DNA of 15,987 nt from Candidatus Zipacnadia bacterium (GTDB lineage: Bacteria > Armatimonadota > Zipacnadia > Zipacnadales > Zipacnadaceae): the NCBI GenBank assembly GCA_029821455.1, contig JALGTI010000060.1, forward strand, positions 1 through 15,987. The letters are read 5' to 3'. The position numbers and the translations under genes were made by a program. This document shows, piece after piece, positions 7,273 through 14,863 of this stretch. The notes beneath the pieces are model-generated. The model worked only from the letters and a program-made list of their open reading frames with translations. It ran no database searches and was not told where the DNA came from. Position 1 is the first letter of the stretch. The number at the start of each line of letters is the position of its first letter.

Positions 7273-8754
7273 TCAGCCGGTCCCAAAGCCGCTTGCGGCT
7301 GCCTCTATCATTGCCTCTCTTCCCCTGACCCGAGCAAGCCGCGTCATAGCCGGCCTTTGGCTAAGATCCACCGTATCGTTCATCTCCGGCACTAGCACTG
7401 GCAGCTTATAACGCTTGCGGATTGCGGCAGCCAGGGAGACGAGCGCGCGGGGCTCCCCGTGGGTGAGGAATACCCGGCGTGCGCTGGCCTTCATCGGCCT
7501 GAGCCATTCCAGAAGCTGCTCGCTGTCAGCGTGAGCCGAAAAACCATCCAGCGACTCGATTCGAGCCCTCACCTGCAGTTCCCGTCCAAACAGTCGCACC
7601 TGCTTTGCCCCGCCTTTGATGTGGCGGCCAAGGGTCCCCGCTGCCTGGTAGCCGACGAACAGGATGGTATCCTGTGGCCGCTCCAGATGGTGCAGCAGAT
7701 GGTGACGGATGCGGCCCCCGGTGCACATTCCACTGCCGGCCATTACGATGAACGAGCCTTCGAGGTTGTTGAGCGTCTGTGACTGGCGGACAGTACGCAG
7801 GAACTTCGCGCCCCGGAAACGGAATGGCAGCTTGCCCGCCTCGATGAGCTGCCGGATCTCGGTGTCGAAACACTCCGGATGCCGGCGGGAAACCTCCGTG
7901 GCCTCAATCGCCATCGGGCTGTCGAGGAATACCGGCATGTCCCCCAGATCGCCTGCTCGCCGCATCATGCCGAGGTTGTACAATAGCTCCTGAGCGCGGC
8001 CAACAGTGAAGGTCGGTATAATCAGAGCGCCGCCTCGTTGTCGCGTATCGGTGACTATCTGGGTGAAGTGCTTCAGTGCCTCGGTGTGCGACTCGTGCAA
8101 GCGATCCCCGTAGGTTGCCTCCATCACCACGAAGTCGGCCTGGTCGGGAGGGGTAGGGTCTTTGAGGATGGGCCGGCCCGGGTAGCCAATGTCACCACTG
8201 AAGACGATTTTGGTGGGCGGGCGGCCTCCAAGGTGGACTTCCACGGAGGCCGATCCAAGGATGTGGCCGGCATCGCGGAAGCGGACCTGCAGGCCGTTGG
8301 TGAGGCGCACCAGCTTATCATAAGGTAGGGGTCGCAGCTTGGTCAGCGCTTCCCGCACATCCTGGGGCGTATACAGCGGCTCCGGCGGCGGCCCGACGCG
8401 GCCGCTCTTCTTCCATCTGCGCAGGTCGAACCTGGCATCCTCCTCCTGCAGCTCTGCGCTATCTGTCAGCATCACGTCACACAGGTCCGCAGTAGCCGAA
8501 GTGCAGACAATCTGACCCTTGAAGCCGGCGGCTGACAGGCGCGGAATCAGCCCGCTGTGGTCAATGTGTGCGTGGGTCAGCAGCAGCCAGCGGATTTCAG
8601 CCGGGTTGACTATTCGGTCCACCCGGTTCTGCACTCGCATGTGACTGCTCCCCTGAAACATTCCGCAGTCCACTAGCAGTTTCCCGGCCTCGCTCTCCAC
8701 CAGATAACAGGAGCCAGTTACCTGCCGGGCCGCACCTAAGAATGTCAAGCGCAT
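7273..8754 (-). CDS. MBL-fold beta-CASP ribonuclease-like protein
   Basis: A 493-aa cytosolic metallo-beta-lactamase-fold protein of the RNA-processing beta-CASP group (YSH1/CPSF73-like). Zinc ligands are in place: HAHIDH at 61-66, His164 in HILGSA and Asp188 in SGDIG. EATYGDR (about 212-218), PTFTVGRAQELLY, MAGSGMCTGGR, GFSAHAD and the C-terminal LTHGE motif are the standard beta-CASP sequence of elements. The expected activity is endo- and/or exonucleolytic RNA cleavage. An AGGAGG site lies upstream of the ATG at 8754. It starts 18 nt after the stop of the TIGR00725-like gene, so the two are likely co-transcribed. Family is firm; RNA target and biological role are not visible. Confidence 0.93.
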   Translation of the reverse strand: MRLTFLGAARQVTGSCYLVESEAGKLLVDCGMFQGSSHMRVQNRVDRIVNPAEIRWLLLTHAHIDHSGLIPRLSAAGFKGQIVCTSATADLCDVMLTDSAELQEEDARFDLRRWKKSGRVGPPPEPLYTPQDVREALTKLRPLPYDKLVRLTNGLQVRFRDAGHILGSASVEVHLGGRPPTKIVFSGDIGYPGRPILKDPTPPDQADFVVMEATYGDRLHESHTEALKHFTQIVTDTRQRGGALIIPTFTVGRAQELLYNLGMMRRAGDLGDMPVFLDSPMAIEATEVSRRHPECFDTEIRQLIEAGKLPFRFRGAKFLRTVRQSQTLNNLEGSFIVMAGSGMCTGGRIRHHLLHHLERPQDTILFVGYQAAGTLGRHIKGGAKQVRLFGRELQVRARIESLDGFSAHADSEQLLEWLRPMKASARRVFLTHGEPRALVSLAAAIRKRYKLPVLVPEMNDTVDLSQRPAMTRLARVRGREAMIEAAASGFGTG

Positions 8755-8772
8755 ACTGTATTCCTCCTGGGC

Positions 8773-9375
8773 TTATCCGTCTGCCGGCGGGAGCAGATAT
8801 GCTCTGCCCTCTGCGACCCGCCGCTGATGCGCCTCGACAGCGTGCTGAATCAACCGGCAGGGATCATCGTCATATACTAGCTCAGCACCGGTGTCCTTGT
8901 TTACTACCCCCACGACCTCATCTACGTGGTCAGCAACCCCACCCGTTCCCGTCAGCACCGCAATGAGTTTCGCCTCATCATACGCGATACAGAACTCGCC
9001 CAATGTCCCACTGCGACCCCCCACAATCACTACAATATCACAACTGCGTATGGTCGCAATCTCCCGGCCCATCAGTCCGCTGCCGGTGAAGATAATGACA
9101 TCGTATTCCTCGTATGGCGAATGGTAGCGCTCGATATGCTCGTTCAGGGACAGTCCCGGCGAGATACCAATGATTAGTCCACCCATTGCCCGGGCTCCCA
9201 GAGCCGCCTGGTGAGGGAGCCCGGGACAGGCCCCTGTAATCAGGATACAGTCGTGTCGGACGATCTCCTCACCTAGACGACGCGCCCTCGCAAGCGCGTC
9301 TTGTGGCATCTCACCACCTGCTGAACCCATGACTCCAACTTTGGTCCTGATGGCTGACGACCTCCCTTCATACAT
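8773..9375 (-). CDS. TIGR00725/LOG-like Rossmann-fold protein
   Basis: About 200 aa, resembling the TIGR00725 group in the lysine-decarboxylase-like/LOG (SLOG) superfamily of nucleotide-binding proteins. It has VGVMGSAGG near the start, ITGACPGLPHQAALGA, and VGGRSGTLGEF, the variant of the PGGxGTxxE motif. LOG enzymes release cytokinin-type bases from nucleotides, but this subgroup's substrate is not established, so no reaction is claimed. I chose ATG 9375 because a GTGGTGA element lies 5 nt upstream and the added 26 residues in the longer reading (start near 9453) are Arg/Ala-rich and do not look like the family. It is the first gene of the minus-strand cluster leading into the beta-CASP gene. 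Confidence 0.82.
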   Translation of the reverse strand: MYEGRSSAIRTKVGVMGSAGGEMPQDALARARRLGEEIVRHDCILITGACPGLPHQAALGARAMGGLIIGISPGLSLNEHIERYHSPYEEYDVIIFTGSGLMGREIATIRSCDIVVIVGGRSGTLGEFCIAYDEAKLIAVLTGTGGVADHVDEVVGVVNKDTGAELVYDDDPCRLIQHAVEAHQRRVAEGRAYLLPPADG

Positions 9376-9492
9376 TCGGCTCACCACTTTGGCAGGCCGC
9401 TGACTCGTAGCTGCTGTTTCCCTGGCGGCGGTGCGAATCCTCCCACGCATCACTTTAGTGACGGCCCCGGCGGCCGATACCTAGTCTAGTGG

Positions 9493-9520
9493 GGGCAGGC
9501 GCTAACATCACCGCCTGCCC
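9493..9520. other. hairpin in the divergent intergenic region
   Basis: A 9-bp perfect inverted repeat (9493-9501 with 9512-9520) with a 10-nt loop lies between the divergent TIGR00725-like and hybrid-kinase genes, about 38 nt before the kinase's likely GTG start. On the + strand GTTTAT follows. It could be a leader hairpin, a weak attenuator or a regulator-binding palindrome; it cannot terminate an upstream gene because both neighbours read away from it. Confidence 0.45.
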
Positions 9521-9557
9521 GTTTATACGGCGCCAATGTCACGGGGGTGAAGAAGCT

Positions 9558-11528
9558 GTGGGAGACTTGATATCCCCAGCCAGCAGCATAAGCACACAGG
9601 CTATGACGATATCCCCTAGTACTTCGATGGAGCCGAGCCACCGCAGCCCCGTTCGCTGGGACCAGGTAGCTAGTCTGGCCGCTAGGTCGCTGAAAGGCGT
9701 GTATGAAGCGACCCATGTTGTACTGGCGCTGCACACCGCCGCCGGTCTGACCGTAGTTGCATCAGAGCCACAGGCAAGGCCCCACAACCGCACCCTCTCC
9801 CAGCAGGCCCTGCAAATGGCCATAGCGCTAGCTGCTGACAACAAGCCTGCCCTGCTGCCAGCTATTGGTGATTGCGAAGAGCTGCAGGAACTGCGTGAGC
9901 TACTGGACACTGAAGCTGTACTGCACGTCCCGCTGCTTTATGAGGGACAGTACATTGGCTCCGCGTTGTTGGGAGATGCCACAGCCACACTCAAAGAATC
10001 TCAACGCTCCATCCAACAGTGGGCGACTTCGCTTGTCAGCGCGGCGTTGGTTGCGGCCATTGACGCGGCGGACATTCAGGCCAGGTATCATCAGTTGGCC
10101 ACTGAGAATAAGCACCCAGTTCTGGCAGTGTATGAGAATGGCAGTGTTTTCGACTGCAATCTCGCCGCACTGAACGCCTGGCGGCTGTCACGAGATGAAA
10201 TGCTCGGTATGAGCCTGTTCGATCTGCTCTCGCCCTCCGCTGATAGTGTTACGCAGCAGATGCTTGCAGACGCCTTGAGGGATGGGGTGGCCGAAACAGA
10301 AGCGCTGTGTCTGTGGCCGGATGGGAAGACCTCTCCCGCGCACCTGCGGGCCCAGGCGGTGGCGGGGGCACTCCATCCCAGTCTACAGATCTCGGTCCTG
10401 GACCTGGCGGCCATCAGAGCCGAGCAGGAACAGACCAGAAAGAACGAGCGCCTGTGCGCTCTGGGACGGATGGCTGGTGGTACGGCTCATCACCTCAACG
10501 GGCTGTTGGGCGTCATCCTCGGACAAGCCCAGCTCCTGTCCCGTCAACAAAGCGCTCCGAGGGTCGTTGATGGGGCGCGCAAGATCGAGGTAGCGACGCT
10601 GGAGGCCAGCGCAGCCATTAAGAGAATCGCGCAGTTTGCCGCTGACGCAAGCGGGGTGCCTCAGCGAGGGCTAGTTGACTTGAATGATATCGTTCGGCAG
10701 GTCGTAGAGAGCACCAGGCCTTATTGGGCCGACACCGCCCAGCGCGAAGGCCGGGCCCTCGAGATTGACCTGGAACTGGCCGATATTTCACTCGTAGCTG
10801 GCAGTCCTGACGAGCTGCAGCAGCTGGTGACAACCCTGATTGTCACGGCATGCGAGGGGATGCGCCGTGGGGGCAGGATACGCATCCGCACCGCCGAAAG
10901 CCCCTCCTGCGTCACGCTGACCGTGAAAGATACCGAACACGGCACTGGCCAACGAAACCTGCCGCTGGAGTTCGCGTCACCCTTCTCTGCTGATGGCCAG
11001 CCCGCGGTTGCCGCGCGCCTCCAAACCTGTCGTGAGATAGTCCACCGGTATGGTGGGCATCTGGTCATTGAGGATGTGTCCGGGCACGGCACCAGGGTGT
11101 TGGTCACGCTGCCGCGAGCCAACAGGTGTGACTTCACCGTTCCACCGACCCAGCTTCAACCTGGGCAGGTTCGCGCTCGTGTACTGGTGGTTGACGACGA
11201 TCTACCCCTGCTGGAAACAATGGCAGAGGCTCTCAAGCTTGCCAGCCTCGAGGTCGACACAGCAGCAACCGGTGAAGACGCCCTTGGCCTGCTCAACATC
11301 AGGACCTATGACCTTGTAATCACCGACCTGAGTATGCCGGGGCTGGATGGTGCCCGTGTCGCGGAAGCTGCAAAGAGCCTCCATCCCGACCTTCCCGTCA
11401 TCTTCCTGACCGGTTGGGGAGAGCAGGTCCAGCCACACGAGGCACGCCATTGTGATGTCATCCTCTCCAAACCGGTTGCCCTCAACGAGCTCACCGATGT
11501 CGTGAACCGCGTTCTGGCCGGCAGTTGA
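9558..11528 (+). CDS. soluble hybrid histidine kinase-like protein (GAF-PAS-HisKA-HATPase-REC), ATPase motifs degenerate
   Basis: About 656 aa with no membrane segment. Order: a GAF-like sensor (about 30-165), a PAS-like domain (about 175-285), a dimerisation/H-box helix, an HATPase-like domain, and a C-terminal receiver. The H-box reads GGTAHHLNGLLG with the phospho-His codon at 10488; most relatives have AHDFNNLL. In the HATPase region the N-box Asn is replaced (TLIVTACEGM), the G1 box reads DTEHGTG, and the GTGLGLA-type G2 box is absent although the HRYGG and GHGTRVLVTLP ends remain. The receiver looks intact (VVDDD, phospho-Asp codon at 11325, SKP). I chose GTG 9558 because GGGGGTGA lies 7 nt upstream; ATG 9603 and 9627 are alternatives, and a longer reading from 9489 would put the hairpin inside the gene. 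Confidence 0.85.
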   Translation: MGDLISPASSISTQAMTISPSTSMEPSHRSPVRWDQVASLAARSLKGVYEATHVVLALHTAAGLTVVASEPQARPHNRTLSQQALQMAIALAADNKPALLPAIGDCEELQELRELLDTEAVLHVPLLYEGQYIGSALLGDATATLKESQRSIQQWATSLVSAALVAAIDAADIQARYHQLATENKHPVLAVYENGSVFDCNLAALNAWRLSRDEMLGMSLFDLLSPSADSVTQQMLADALRDGVAETEALCLWPDGKTSPAHLRAQAVAGALHPSLQISVLDLAAIRAEQEQTRKNERLCALGRMAGGTAHHLNGLLGVILGQAQLLSRQQSAPRVVDGARKIEVATLEASAAIKRIAQFAADASGVPQRGLVDLNDIVRQVVESTRPYWADTAQREGRALEIDLELADISLVAGSPDELQQLVTTLIVTACEGMRRGGRIRIRTAESPSCVTLTVKDTEHGTGQRNLPLEFASPFSADGQPAVAARLQTCREIVHRYGGHLVIEDVSGHGTRVLVTLPRANRCDFTVPPTQLQPGQVRARVLVVDDDLPLLETMAEALKLASLEVDTAATGEDALGLLNIRTYDLVITDLSMPGLDGARVAEAAKSLHPDLPVIFLTGWGEQVQPHEARHCDVILSKPVALNELTDVVNRVLAGS

Positions 11529-12545
11529 GGCAGCCACAGAGCGAGCTACTGACCACCATTCTCGTCGCCATTCCCCCTTTGTTGGCCACCAGGAAGGAAT
11601 CTGAGCCGTCCTTGCATAACTGGCGCTCAGACCTAGCCACTGGTGAGGCTATATAGGAGGGTGAAGAATGGCCATTGACCAACTGCGTGTCGCGCTCGTA
11701 GGCACCAAACAGGCGGGTTTCGATACCGTGCTGGCTGCGCAACAATATGAGGCGACCATTGGTGCCGCCGAGAACCTCTGCCAACAGGCCGGGGCCAGCC
11801 TGGTGGTGGAAGAGTTGCTGGAACTGGGTACCGACGCCCACGCCTCTGCCGAGCGCCTGGCCGCGCAGGGCAGTGACCTGCTCATACTCCAGACCACGGC
11901 CTTCCCCTCGGGGGAAATAGCCCTGGAATATGCCCGCTGGACGGGGCAGGCGCGGATACCGACGGTCATCTGGGGCATTCCGGAACCGACCGGCCTGCTG
12001 CGGCTGAATTCCCTGTGCGCCCAGAACTTCTACTGCTCGATCTTCTATCAGATGGGCGCGCGCTATAAGTGGGTCTTCGGTGCTCCCGAGGACGAGACCG
12101 CTCTGGCCCGCATTGCTGATACCATCCGGGCGGCTTCGGTACTGAGGAAGTTGCGCCACACACGCATTGGCCTGGTCGGCAGTGGCCGCGTGCCAGGCTT
12201 CTACGGTTCCAATTACGATGAATTCTCCGTCAAACAGCGCTTCGGTGTGACGGTGCAGCGTGTGGACCTTTCCGCCGTGTTCTCCCTGGCGGCTCAGATG
12301 CCTCAGAAAGAGGCGGCTGCAGAGGTGACCAAGCTCAAAGCCGAATCTCCGGTAGTTGACACGCCTGATAATGAGCTTGAGCAGACCATCCGTGGCGAAT
12401 GGGCCCTCCGCCGACTCGCCGACGAGCGCACCTGGGATGGCATCGCGTTGCGCTGCTGGCCGGAGTGGTTTGATGGGATGGGGACCACGCCATGCGCAGC
12501 GGCGGCCCGTCTGTGCGACAGTGGCCTGTTGGTCTCTGATGAGGC

Positions 12546-12643
12546 TGATGTGCTGGGCCTTATCAGTATGCTGCTGTGCTCGTACGCCGCCGATTGATGT
12601 GCTGGGCCTTATCAGTATGCTGCTGTGCTCGTACGCCGCCGAT
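12546..12643. repeat. exact 49-bp tandem duplication
   Basis: Bases 12546-12594 are repeated without any mismatch or gap as 12595-12643. Identity stops on both sides (C vs T at the left, T vs C at the right), so there are exactly two copies. The length is 1 mod 3 and shifts the isomerase frame, creating the TGA at 12595-12597. Confidence 0.97.
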
Positions 12644-12996
12644 CACACGGTCGTGACGCTGTTGGATATGATAAGCATTGACGAGCAGCGCGACACTCTT
12701 GGCTTCTGGCACTGTGGCGCGGCCGCCCCCAGCCTGGCCGATGAAAGCGGCCATTGCTACACCCGCCATTTCCAGACCCCCATCACCGGACGCACGGAAT
12801 GGCTGGGTTGCGTGGTGCAGGAAACGCTGAGGCCCTCTCCCGCCACGGTGATGCGGCTCGCCGGCCCTGCGGGGAATCGGTTCGTACTAGCCGAAGGCGA
12901 TATCCTCCCCTCCGAGCAGGTCTATGATGGCACGTGGGCAGAGCTACGCCTGGATGTGCCGGCCCTCGACTTCCTCAACACCGTTTTGGTAGAGGG

Positions 12997-13124
12997 CTGC
13001 GAGCATCACTTTGTCGTCTCCCCGGTTCGCCAGGGAGCGCTGGTCCGGGAGATATGCTATCTGCGAGCATCACTTTGTCGTCTCCCCGGTTCGCCAGGGA
13101 GCGCTGGTCCGGGAGATATGCTAT
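12997..13124. repeat. exact 64-bp tandem duplication
   Basis: Bases 12997-13060 are repeated perfectly as 13061-13124, with identity ending sharply on both sides. The length is again 1 mod 3. It is unrelated in sequence to the 49-bp repeat and adds a second frameshift; the two together (113 bp) do not restore the frame. Confidence 0.97.
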
Positions 13125-13298
13125 TGGCTGGGCGTCGAGCCCATCGTCATTGTGCCCCATCAGGGCGGTCGCAGCGCCTTCGGCAAGGTCGGCGATGGTC
13201 TGTAGGGGCACGATTCATCGCGCCCCACGAGTCGTCACGTGTGGGTATGATGGATCACGTCGCGACTGAGGTCAGACCCTCAGGGGATAGAGGCTGCT

Positions 13299-14039
13299 AT
13301 GTATCAGCCGCGCACATATCGCACTCGCTCGGAGGCAGAGGACCTGGTCAGCTTCGGCATCTGCGTGGCTCAGTCGGACCTCCGCATCCAGGCTGACTGC
13401 GATCTGACGGCCGAGGCTCTGGACGCAACCAGGCGCGCCTATCAGCTAATCAGCCATCACCTCCAGGAACACGAGCAATTCAGCGCCAGCCTCGAGCCTC
13501 TGCAGCCGCCTGATGATGCGGATGCCCTGGTCTTGTCAATGTACTACGCCAGCCGACGGGCGGGAGTCGGTCCGATGGCTGCAGTGGCTGGAGCAACGGC
13601 TGAGTACGTTGGTCGCCACCTCCTGCGATCTAGCAGGCAGGTGATCGTGGAAAACGGTGGTGACATCTTCCTGAGCACTCACGTCCAGAGAATTGTCGCC
13701 ATCTACGCCGGAGATTCCCCCCTCAATGAGAAGGTGGGACTGATCATACCCGCAGGCCAGACACTCGGCGTCTGCACCTCCTCGGGCACTGTGGGCCATT
13801 CGCTTAGTCTGGGGCGCGCGGATGCGGCTGTGGTGGTGGCCGATGACACAGTCCTGGCCGATGCAGTGGCCACGGCTCTGGGCAACCGCGTCGCAACCCC
13901 ATCGGACATAGACGAGGCGCTGGCCTGGGCGCAGGACATTGAGGGATTGCGCGGCGCACTGGTGATCTGTGGGATGGCCCTGGGCATATGGGGTGAATTT
14001 GAAATCTGCCCTGTGCAGCCAGAGCATAATAGTACGTAG
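13299..14039 (+). CDS. UPF0280 family protein (ApbE-like)
   Basis: A 246-aa protein resembling UPF0280, a group related to the FAD:protein FMN transferase ApbE. It has VENGGDIFL (the Gly-Gly-Asp element shared with ApbE), GVCTSSGTVGHSLSLGRADAA and VVADD, with ADAVATALGNR after it, which are the family's core motifs. The start at ATG 13299 has GAGG 5 nt upstream. No signal peptide is seen, so a cytosolic location is likely. Flavin transfer in this family is inference from distant similarity only. It follows the broken isomerase gene by 93 bp and could be transcribed with it. Confidence 0.88.
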   Translation: MYQPRTYRTRSEAEDLVSFGICVAQSDLRIQADCDLTAEALDATRRAYQLISHHLQEHEQFSASLEPLQPPDDADALVLSMYYASRRAGVGPMAAVAGATAEYVGRHLLRSSRQVIVENGGDIFLSTHVQRIVAIYAGDSPLNEKVGLIIPAGQTLGVCTSSGTVGHSLSLGRADAAVVVADDTVLADAVATALGNRVATPSDIDEALAWAQDIEGLRGALVICGMALGIWGEFEICPVQPEHNST

Positions 14040-14075
14040 CATGGGCTTTCGTCCTACGGCGTAGCGCGCAAGACA

Positions 14076-14104
14076 TTGACGCCAGTGCTCTGCCGTGCTA
14101 ACCT
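14076..14104 (+). promoter_or_regulatory. probable leaderless promoter
   Basis: TTGACG at 14076-14081, then 17 nt, then TAACCT at 14099-14104. The expected transcription start falls at about 14110-14112, on the ATG at 14111, and that gene has no Shine-Dalgarno. The spacing makes a leaderless transcript likely. Confidence 0.55.
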
Positions 14105-14110
14105 TCGCCT

Positions 14111-14602
14111 ATGCGAACTCTGCCCTGGAACCGCCTCACCATCATCGCCGCCTTCGCCATCGCAATGGGCCACCTCGAAGCCGTTGTGGTCGTCTATATC
14201 CGCAAGCTTATGGGCATCATTCCCACGCCGGAGCAGCTCGATCCCGACGTCATTGCCCAGATCCCGACCTGGCTCATCGGAACGGAGCAGACGCGCGAGG
14301 CGGCAACTATCGTGATGCTCATTGCCCTGGGGCTGCTGGCCGGGCGCACTGCGCGGGAGCGGCTTGGTGTCTTTCTGCTGGCCTTCGGAATCTGGGACAT
14401 CTTCTACTATATCAGCCTGAAGGCAATGATAGACTGGCCTGCCTCCCTGGCTACCACGGACTGTCTGTTCCTCATACCGCGGCCGTGGTATGCCCCCGTG
14501 TGGCTGCCCATACTGGCATCCTGCGGACTGATAGCCATTGGCCTGCTGCTGATGAGGCCAACTGGCACATCTGGGCGCACAAGTAGAAACAGCCGGGCTT
14601 AA
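14111..14602 (+). CDS. uncharacterised four-helix membrane protein
   Basis: A 163-aa protein with about four hydrophobic segments: residues 8-28, 60-78 (IVMLIALGLLAG), 88-105 (GVFLLAFGIWDIFYYI) and 130-150. Conserved-looking elements are MGHLEAVVVVYIRK near the start, GIWDIFYYISLK and DWPASL followed by LFLIPRPWYAP, which I associate with a widespread but functionally unassigned small membrane family. There is no ribosome site, and a promoter places transcription at the ATG. A reading frame at 14095-14586 overlaps this one but lacks the membrane pattern. The TAA stop lies in the centre of a 22-bp palindrome. Function unknown. Confidence 0.8.
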   Translation: MRTLPWNRLTIIAAFAIAMGHLEAVVVVYIRKLMGIIPTPEQLDPDVIAQIPTWLIGTEQTREAATIVMLIALGLLAGRTARERLGVFLLAFGIWDIFYYISLKAMIDWPASLATTDCLFLIPRPWYAPVWLPILASCGLIAIGLLLMRPTGTSGRTSRNSRA

Positions 14603-14611
14603 GCCCGGCTG
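14590..14611 (-). terminator. 22-bp palindrome between convergent genes, probable terminator of the RHH gene
   Basis: A perfect 22-bp palindrome can fold into a GC-rich hairpin with a TTAA loop. On the minus strand it follows the ribbon-helix-helix gene by 24 nt and runs into GTTTCTACTTG, a modest T-rich tail. On the plus strand no T run follows, and the stop codon of the membrane-protein gene (14600-14602) is in its centre. Confidence 0.6.
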
Positions 14612-14635
14612 CTAGGTGTATTGCTGCAGCAGTGG

Positions 14636-14863
14636 CTACAAGTAGCCCAGCTTGCGCAGGCGCTCCTTTAGCTCCTCCAGCTCTGCCCCCGTGTAGGTAT
14701 CTTCTTGCTGGCGACCGTGGGAAGATACGATATCGCGCAGCACATAGACCACAAAGTCCGTCACGGAGTTATAGCCGCTGTCCTCGATGATGGCCCCTAT
14801 CTTCTCATACAGCGGCCGAGGGATCTTGATAGTAACCTTATCAGGCGCTTTGGACTTGGGCAT
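14636..14863 (-). CDS. ribbon-helix-helix (CopG/Arc-like) regulator
   Basis: A 75-aa protein with the pattern of a ribbon-helix-helix DNA-binding dimer: a beta strand KVTIKIPRPLYEKI, then helices around AIIEDSGYNSVTDFVVYVLRDIV, and a charged tail ending LEELKERLRKLGYL. It probably binds operator DNA, perhaps its own. ATG 14863 is chosen because GGAGGT (14874-14869) sits 5 nt upstream; an upstream GTG/ATG would add 12 residues read from the leader. Its first 41 bp and leader are copied in the neighbouring 95-bp tandem repeat, which leaves the gene's -10 box beside it but the -35 box on the far side of the second copy. Confidence 0.85.
   Translation of the reverse strand: MPKSKAPDKVTIKIPRPLYEKIGAIIEDSGYNSVTDFVVYVLRDIVSSHGRQQEDTYTGAELEELKERLRKLGYL

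Larger units (their letters stand above)
11668..13205 (+). pseudogene. L-fucose/arabinose isomerase-like gene broken by two tandem duplications
   Basis: As written, the frame from ATG 11668 (AGGAGGGTGA site upstream) stops at 12597 after 309 codons. The protein then continues in a second frame from inside a 49-bp repeat and in a third frame after a 64-bp repeat, ending at TAG 13203-13205. Removing one copy of each repeat gives one 474-codon frame, a normal length for L-fucose-isomerase-family proteins. The rebuilt protein has an N-terminal Rossmann-like part (LRVALVGTK; PTVIWGIPEP; RIGLVGS) and a C-terminal catalytic part with DGIALRCWPEW, a DEAD-type segment replacing the family CEGD (Glu292), LLDMISID (Asp317) and FWHCG (His332), matching the metal-binding Glu/Asp/His pattern. 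The family isomerises aldoses and ketoses; this member's sugar is unknown. Assembly error is a real possibility, in which case the gene is intact. Confidence 0.85.

Noticed and set aside
11600..11630. Six-base inverted repeat (CTGAGC/GCTCAG) upstream of the isomerase gene as an operator or terminator
   Set aside because: Short arms with a 19-nt gap, expected by chance at this composition.
13205..13226. Imperfect hairpin after the isomerase stop as a terminator
   Set aside because: An 8-bp stem with one mismatch and no T run; too weak to call.
12356..13396. 346-codon plus-strand frame read as a single gene
   Set aside because: Only its middle (between the two repeats) is real isomerase sequence; the beginning and end are out-of-phase shadows joined by the duplications.
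14095..14586. 163-codon plus-strand frame overlapping the membrane-protein gene
   Set aside because: Rich in His, Arg and Pro with no membrane pattern; the frame from 14111 has coherent hydrophobic helices and a familiar motif set.
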